Source: Coriobacteriia bacterium
Lineage (GTDB): Bacteria > Actinomycetota > Coriobacteriia > Coriobacteriales > UBA8131
NCBI GenBank assembly: GCA_009784945.1
Contig: WQXH01000009.1
Coordinates: forward strand, 1 to 52,221
Direction: 5' to 3'
Length of the DNA: 52,221 bases
Shown here: positions 48,403 through 52,221 of the stretch, piece by piece
How the letters are laid out: each line of letters opens with the position of its first letter
Position numbering within the stretch: the stretch's first letter is position 1
Notes under the pieces: generated by a model
The model's input: only the letters and a program-made list of their open reading frames with translations
Database searches by the model: none
What the model was told of the DNA's origin: nothing
Translations under genes and position numbers: made by a program

Positions 48403-48999
48403 TTACAGCTCTTTTTGATAAACGATGAGCTCGTGGTTGGTATCAGCTATGTTTACGAGGAAACGCGTTGCTTCAACGGTATAGCCGTTTGACTGCCAGA
48501 ACTTCTTGCCGCTCTCTTGAACGGGCACGGCGTACACAGCATCAGCAGCTACTGCGCTCTCCAACGCATACTCTTCAATACTGCGCACAATGGCAGACCC
48601 AATGCCCAAATGACGCATCTCTGGGTCGATAATCATATGCTGGATGAGCCACTTGCAGGGCTCCGGCCAGCCAACCACAACCAGCGAGTAACCAGCCAGT
48701 TTCCTGTTAACGTACACCAGAGCAAACATCTTGTTCTCTTCAAGAACGTCTTTGATGATACTGGTCTCTTTCTCAAGCGAGAGAGGCGCGTTGGTAAGAC
48801 CGCGATAGTCTTCTACCAAATCTAGCGCCCTGCTGCGAAGCGCCTCAATCTCTGCGCGCTCACTTCGAGCCAAGTGGTTGTTCATAACAAAAATGACGTT
48901 AAATCTGTTCTTTTCTTGGTCTTCGGCCAGGCTTTCATAGCCCTTTGCCGGCTCTTCGCCGGTCGGAAGACGCTTTTTGAGTGTTTGTTTTTCATTCAT
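48403..48999 (-). CDS. GNAT-family N-acetyltransferase
   Basis: 198 residues. The acetyl-CoA binding motif A is MIIDPEMRHLGIGSAIVRSI, preceded by AGYSLVVVG and followed by VPVQESGKKFWQSNGYTVEA, the usual C-terminal strand-helix of GNAT enzymes. Substrate cannot be inferred. The first 35 residues are charged and probably disordered, and no ribosome binding site precedes the ATG at 48999; an internal ATG at 48885 is an alternative. Convergent with the membrane protein gene before it. Confidence 0.85.
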   Translation of the reverse strand: MNEKQTLKKRLPTGEEPAKGYESLAEDQEKNRFNVIFVMNNHLARSERAEIEALRSRALDLVEDYRGLTNAPLSLEKETSIIKDVLEENKMFALVYVNRKLAGYSLVVVGWPEPCKWLIQHMIIDPEMRHLGIGSAIVRSIEEYALESAVAADAVYAVPVQESGKKFWQSNGYTVEATRFLVNIADTNHELIVYQKEL

Positions 49000-49115
49000 T
49001 TTTTATTCATTTCATAGTATTAGCCGAATAACATTACTAGTTTGGTCATCATAGGAGACCGACCCATTACCCGTATGTGCATAGCTAAATGGGCGAGCGA
49101 GGCTATAATAGTACC

Positions 49116-49850
49116 ATGAAAGAGTCATATTCCAAAGAAGCGCCCAGTTATAAAGACCCCATTGCCCCGCGAGTTGAAGCCGCCATCAAGCACCGTGAGG
49201 AGCATGAAGCAGGCTTTGCCCAGGCAACAGACAACTATGATGGGTTTTATCTGCGTCTCAAAGAATTGGGAGAAGATGGCAATCGTTTCTTTTTGGGAGC
49301 GCCAGCTATCATTGGCTCCAGACTGTCTTATAGCGGAGCTGAAGCGCAGGTGCTCAGCAACGACGGCCTCTTCCTTGCCCAATTAGCAGGCGCACCCGCC
49401 GAGAGGCTGTCTGCTCTGCATTCCCGTGGCTGGCATATTGAGGTGCTGCTGAGCGCCACCTACTTCAGAGCCCAAGACAAGTCTGCTCTTGCCGACATTG
49501 CCTTTCTGTGCTGGAGCACAAAGGACGGGGAGCTTAATGCTGCCCTCTGTGCCTTTGCCAAGGGCATTGCCGAGCGTTTTGCCAGTGGAGACCGAGCCGA
49601 CGTAAGGCTTTCTCAAGACCAGTTCATCAAGATACTTGAGAGTAAGGGCGCCTGGTGCCTCACGCCTACCACTAAACGTGACTCCATCGAAAAAGGCACA
49701 GTTGTCTTTAAGGCGCGCCGCAGCGGCACCGAGCGCATTACCGCCTACGCTCTCAGGCACAAAACAGGCTGCAACATCCTCGCCATCCTCTTTTGGCTCG
49801 CTTTAGCAGGCGGCATAGCAGCCCTCATTTGGTCTCTCTTTTCTGGATAA
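49116..49850 (+). CDS. Hypothetical protein with C-terminal membrane anchor, probably leaderless
   Basis: 244 residues, not recognised. A hydrophilic soluble part (ARLEAAIKHREEHEAGFAQA-like N-terminus, several Ala-rich helices) is followed by a single C-terminal membrane helix (ILAILFWLALAGGIAALIW). That layout suggests a tail-anchored protein with its body in the cytoplasm. The chosen ATG at 49116 lies 6 bases after a perfect TATAAT (49104-49109), so the mRNA is probably leaderless; the longer open frame from 49089 would place the start upstream of the promoter box. No close gene neighbours in the same orientation. Confidence 0.7.
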   Translation: MKESYSKEAPSYKDPIAPRVEAAIKHREEHEAGFAQATDNYDGFYLRLKELGEDGNRFFLGAPAIIGSRLSYSGAEAQVLSNDGLFLAQLAGAPAERLSALHSRGWHIEVLLSATYFRAQDKSALADIAFLCWSTKDGELNAALCAFAKGIAERFASGDRADVRLSQDQFIKILESKGAWCLTPTTKRDSIEKGTVVFKARRSGTERITAYALRHKTGCNILAILFWLALAGGIAALIWSLFSG

Positions 49851-49878
49851 CACAAAGAGCTGCTGGATCCTGTCCTGT

Positions 49879-50095
49879 CCTGTCGCGCTCGACGAAGCAA
49901 GCAACCCCTGTCGCGTTTTGCGAAGCCAAATACCCCTGTCGCGTTTTGCGAAGCCAAATACACCTGTCGCGTTTGCCACAGCCAAATACACCTGTCGCGT
50001 TTGCCACAGCCAAATACCCCTGTCGCCCTGACGCGTTCGCTCGAAGAGCGAATGTTGCAGGGCCTAGTTGCATTATTGGCAGACCTGTTGTGGAA
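49879..50095. repeat. 28-base tandem repeat followed by repeat family I, copy 2
   Basis: Five head-to-tail units of 28 bases (CCTGTCGCGTTTTGCGAAGC plus CAAATACC or variants) at 49879, 49907, 49935, 49963 and 49991, then a sixth truncated start. Units 2-3 and 4-5 form two subtypes (TTTTGCGAAG against TTTGCCACAG). From 50019 it runs into GACGCGTTCGCTCGAAGAGC and TGTTGCAGGGCCTA, related in inverted orientation to 23587-23750. There is no spacer between units. Confidence 0.9.
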
Positions 50096-50156
50096 CAAAG
50101 GGAAAGACGTTCCGTGGGAACAGTTCTCACGGGTCATCCCCACGGATCTTTGAGAG

Positions 50157-50192
50157 CAACTGGCAGACGCCGCCTTGGGTGTCTGCCAGTTG
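50157..50192. terminator. Strong hairpin between the tail-anchored gene and the surface-protein gene
   Basis: CAACTGGCAGACGCC and GGTGTCTGCCAGTTG (15-base arms, one G-T) with a 6-base loop. No U-tract in either direction; perhaps a bidirectional transcription block for the two convergent genes. Confidence 0.5.
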
Positions 50193-50282
50193 ATCGTTAC
50201 AAGAGAGGGCTTGAAGCCGTGCTCTGTCTTGTCTAGCTGATTAGATGATCTTCTTCATCCAATCAAGTCAGCTGCGTTGCTA

Positions 50283-52221
50283 TCAAGAAAAACTAGCGGT
50301 TACCGTATAGCTTCTAGCAACATCTCCCCCTGTTCCTATTAGCCCACTCCATGACCCGCCTGCATTAAGGGTGATGGTGTAGGTAAAGTTCCAACTATTA
50401 AAGTTTTGGTATGCAAGCCGTACGCCTGCTGTGCTAAACAGTGCTGGATCAGTTGCATTTGATGTGCCGGAAGTGCCTTGTAGGGTCACACGCATGGTCG
50501 CACTCGAAGTATTCGTCACCGTAATCGGAATACGTCCGCTTGCTCCTGTGCTAACGTTTGCGGTTGCTGTTGGGTTTCCCTGGCTTAAGGTTATGCCTTG
50601 CGTTAGTGTGGGAATAGTGATTGCCGCACTAACGCGTACTGGGCCCGCGAAGTAGTTTATGTTTGCTGCTGTGCGAGCATGGACGAAATATGTCCCAAAA
50701 CTGAGTCCGCTAAAAGTCGTTGAGGCCTGCCAGCCGCTTGTTGGTGTTGTTGTGGCTGATGTGTTGATGGCGTATTCGATGCTTTGCCCGTTTGATCCAC
50801 CAAAAATAGGGGCGTTTACCGTGATGCTGTTTTCAGTTGTGCTCCGCACCGTAGGCAAGCTGCTTAGAATTTCTCCGTCACCTCTGGCCACCGCACTGGC
50901 TGTGATGGTTCCGGTGGGAGCAATCGCAGCTGTTGCGCCGCTGACATTGGAAGCAGGAATGCTAGTTGCACGAGTGAGTGTTATCGTGTTTGTGCTGTAC
51001 GTTGTTGGCGTTCCGGTAATAGGGATGGTCACAACCGTGCTGCTCGTCCTTTGAGCTGTTCCTGCTGTGAGTCCAGCAGGAAGTCCTGTCACAGTGAAAT
51101 TGGCAGGATTAATTGTTGAAGCGTATGTTCCGCTAGCCAAAGTGTAAACAACACTTGCGCCGCTCAGTGCGTTTCCAACTTTTAGGTCTGTGAGACCTGT
51201 GGCACTAACCGCAATCGTTGACCAAGAAGAAGTAACCGTGTAGCTTCTTGCAACATCCCCGCCTGTTCCAATATATCCACCCCAGAAAGATCCTGCGCTA
51301 AGAGTGATGGTGTATGTAAAGTTAGAGCTATTGAAGTTTTGGTGTGCAATCTGCCTGTTCCCATGATCAAACAGGGCTGGATTTGTAGCACTTGATGTGC
51401 CGGTGGTTCCTTGCAAGGTAACGCTCATAGCTATATCAGAAGTATTTCTCATTTGAAGAGGAATACGACCGCCTATTCCTGCACCAACGTCTGCTATTGC
51501 AGTTAAGTTGCTTGGAGTTAATACTACGCCCACCGTAATTGCTTCGCTTACTTGCGCAATGCCCGCATTATAGTTTGTATTTGCCGCTGTACGGGCAAAC
51601 ACATAGTATGTACCTAAGATGGGGATGCTAAGTGTCGTGTAGCTACTCCAGTTGCTTGACGGTATTGTTGTGCTAGACGTGCCGATGGCGTACTGGACGC
51701 TTTGCCCAGTTGCACCTGCGTTAGTCACAGCATTTACCGTGATGCTGCTTATGGCTGTGGACTGCACTGTAGGTGCACCACTTACTGCTGCTCCGTCACC
51801 TCTCTCTATATCACTGGCTGTGATGGTTCCGGTGGGTGTAATTGCAGCTGTTGCGCCAATTACATTCACAGCAGGTATGCTGGATGCACGAGTGAGAGTC
51901 CTCACATTTGCATTATATGTAGTTGGTGTTCCCGAAATAGGTATGGTCACCGTTGTATTGTTCGTCCTCAATGCTGTTCCTGCCGTAAGCCCAGGAGGGA
52001 GGCTTCCCACAGTGAAACTGGAGGTGTCTATTGATGAATTGTATGTTCCGTTGGTCAAGGTGTATACGACACTTGCATTACTAGCTAGCGCCTGTCCAAC
52101 TTTTAGGCTTGTGAGGCCTATAGCAGTAACTGCGATGGAGGGGGGTGGTGATATGGCAATTGCTGCACTCACGCGCACAGCGCCTGCGTTGTAGTTTGTG
52201 TTTGCTGCTGAGCGGGCATGG
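50283..52221 (-). CDS. Very long repetitive surface protein, 3' part only
   Basis: The frame is open from the right edge and stops at 50283; at least 646 residues are visible. It consists of repeats about 307 residues (921 bases) long, of which one full and most of another are here. Each contains SIAVTA-GLT-LKVG-AL, VTIPI-GTPTTY, PTGTITAS-x3-RGDG, a fibronectin-like SITVNAVTNAGATGQSVQYA block and ends YTITL-AG-x-W-G-IGTGGDVARSYTVT. Composition (Thr, Ser, Ala, Val, Gly) and lack of Cys fit a secreted Gram-positive adhesin. The protein ends exactly at a repeat end, with no LPxTG-like signal or membrane helix, so the usual anchor is missing or replaced by another mode. Confidence 0.88.
   Translation of the reverse strand, partial: HARSAANTNYNAGAVRVSAAIAISPPPSIAVTAIGLTSLKVGQALASNASVVYTLTNGTYNSSIDTSSFTVGSLPPGLTAGTALRTNNTTVTIPISGTPTTYNANVRTLTRASSIPAVNVIGATAAITPTGTITASDIERGDGAAVSGAPTVQSTAISSITVNAVTNAGATGQSVQYAIGTSSTTIPSSNWSSYTTLSIPILGTYYVFARTAANTNYNAGIAQVSEAITVGVVLTPSNLTAIADVGAGIGGRIPLQMRNTSDIAMSVTLQGTTGTSSATNPALFDHGNRQIAHQNFNSSNFTYTITLSAGSFWGGYIGTGGDVARSYTVTSSWSTIAVSATGLTDLKVGNALSGASVVYTLASGTYASTINPANFTVTGLPAGLTAGTAQRTSSTVVTIPITGTPTTYSTNTITLTRATSIPASNVSGATAAIAPTGTITASAVARGDGEILSSLPTVRSTTENSITVNAPIFGGSNGQSIEYAINTSATTTPTSGWQASTTFSGLSFGTYFVHARTAANINYFAGPVRVSAAITIPTLTQGITLSQGNPTATANVSTGASGRIPITVTNTSSATMRVTLQGTSGTSNATDPALFSTAGVRLAYQNFNSWNFTYTITLNAGGSWSGLIGTGGDVARSYTVTASFS

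Noticed and set aside
49879-50018. CRISPR array
   Set aside because: The 28-base units follow each other directly; there are no spacers and no cas genes.
49825-50130. Minus-strand open frames with repeated ATGVFG-type peptides
   Set aside because: Created by the 28-base array, whose unit is not a multiple of three; no ribosome binding site.
51652-52194. 180-residue plus-strand open frame opposite the surface protein
   Set aside because: Mirror frame of a low-complexity repetitive gene.

Overview
The window looks like a chromosomal segment of an anaerobic, mid-GC member of the Actinomycetota, most likely class Coriobacteriia. This is inference from gene content and style: an rplM-rpsI pair followed by a DUF2510/DUF4190 membrane protein, a C+ type S18, an ApgM-family enzyme next to threonine synthase, a BmpA-type nucleoside ABC importer, a class B sortase, an NADP-type secondary alcohol dehydrogenase, several TTG/GTG starts and probable leaderless mRNAs. 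No phage or plasmid backbone is visible. The only clear acquired block is a type II restriction-modification pair.

Layout. 1-3.6 kb: a lipid kinase (dgk/YegS family) and a PlsC acyltransferase, with an Eco47II-type restriction-modification pair abutting and probably truncating plsC. 4-6.8 kb: an alpha/beta hydrolase, an ORF6N/PLD-like protein and tRNA-Asp. 6.8-12.5 kb: nucleoside importer operon (bmpA, ATPase, two permeases). 12.5-19.6 kb: aspartate aminotransferase family enzyme, secondary alcohol dehydrogenase, then two FIST sensor proteins with a soluble hybrid histidine kinase. 20-25 kb: aquaporin, thrC, a ModE-like winged-helix protein and an ApgM-family protein that may be the missing homoserine kinase. 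25-31 kb: membrane protein, purF with sortase B, galU, a trigger-factor-like protein. 31-37 kb: fumarase alpha subunit, PadR/DUF1700/DUF4097 operon, nagB, ribosomal operon rplM-rpsI. 37-46 kb: alr-acpS, dinB, rmuC, and the rpsF-ssb-rpsR-rplI-dnaB operon. 46-52 kb: a leader-peptide attenuator in front of a SatP/YaaH-family transporter, three poorly characterised proteins, and the 3' part of a very long repetitive surface protein.

The most striking property is the load of palindromic repeats, at least seven families. One (families A/B/C, built around GGGGACGGGG/CCCCGTCCCC) sits in frame inside two protein-coding genes. Another (family E) folds into three nested stems whose sequences change between copies while pairing is kept. 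A third pattern is a set of palindromes inside the ORF6N gene that encode its repeated LRSQ-x-x-TSK motif, with a further copy upstream of the gene. The best candidate for a new regulatory circuit is the 38-residue leader peptide with nine consecutive Leu/Val/Ile codons upstream of the carboxylate-transporter-like gene, which has a complete terminator and antiterminator. All family names come from reading the translations and motifs; no database search was possible.
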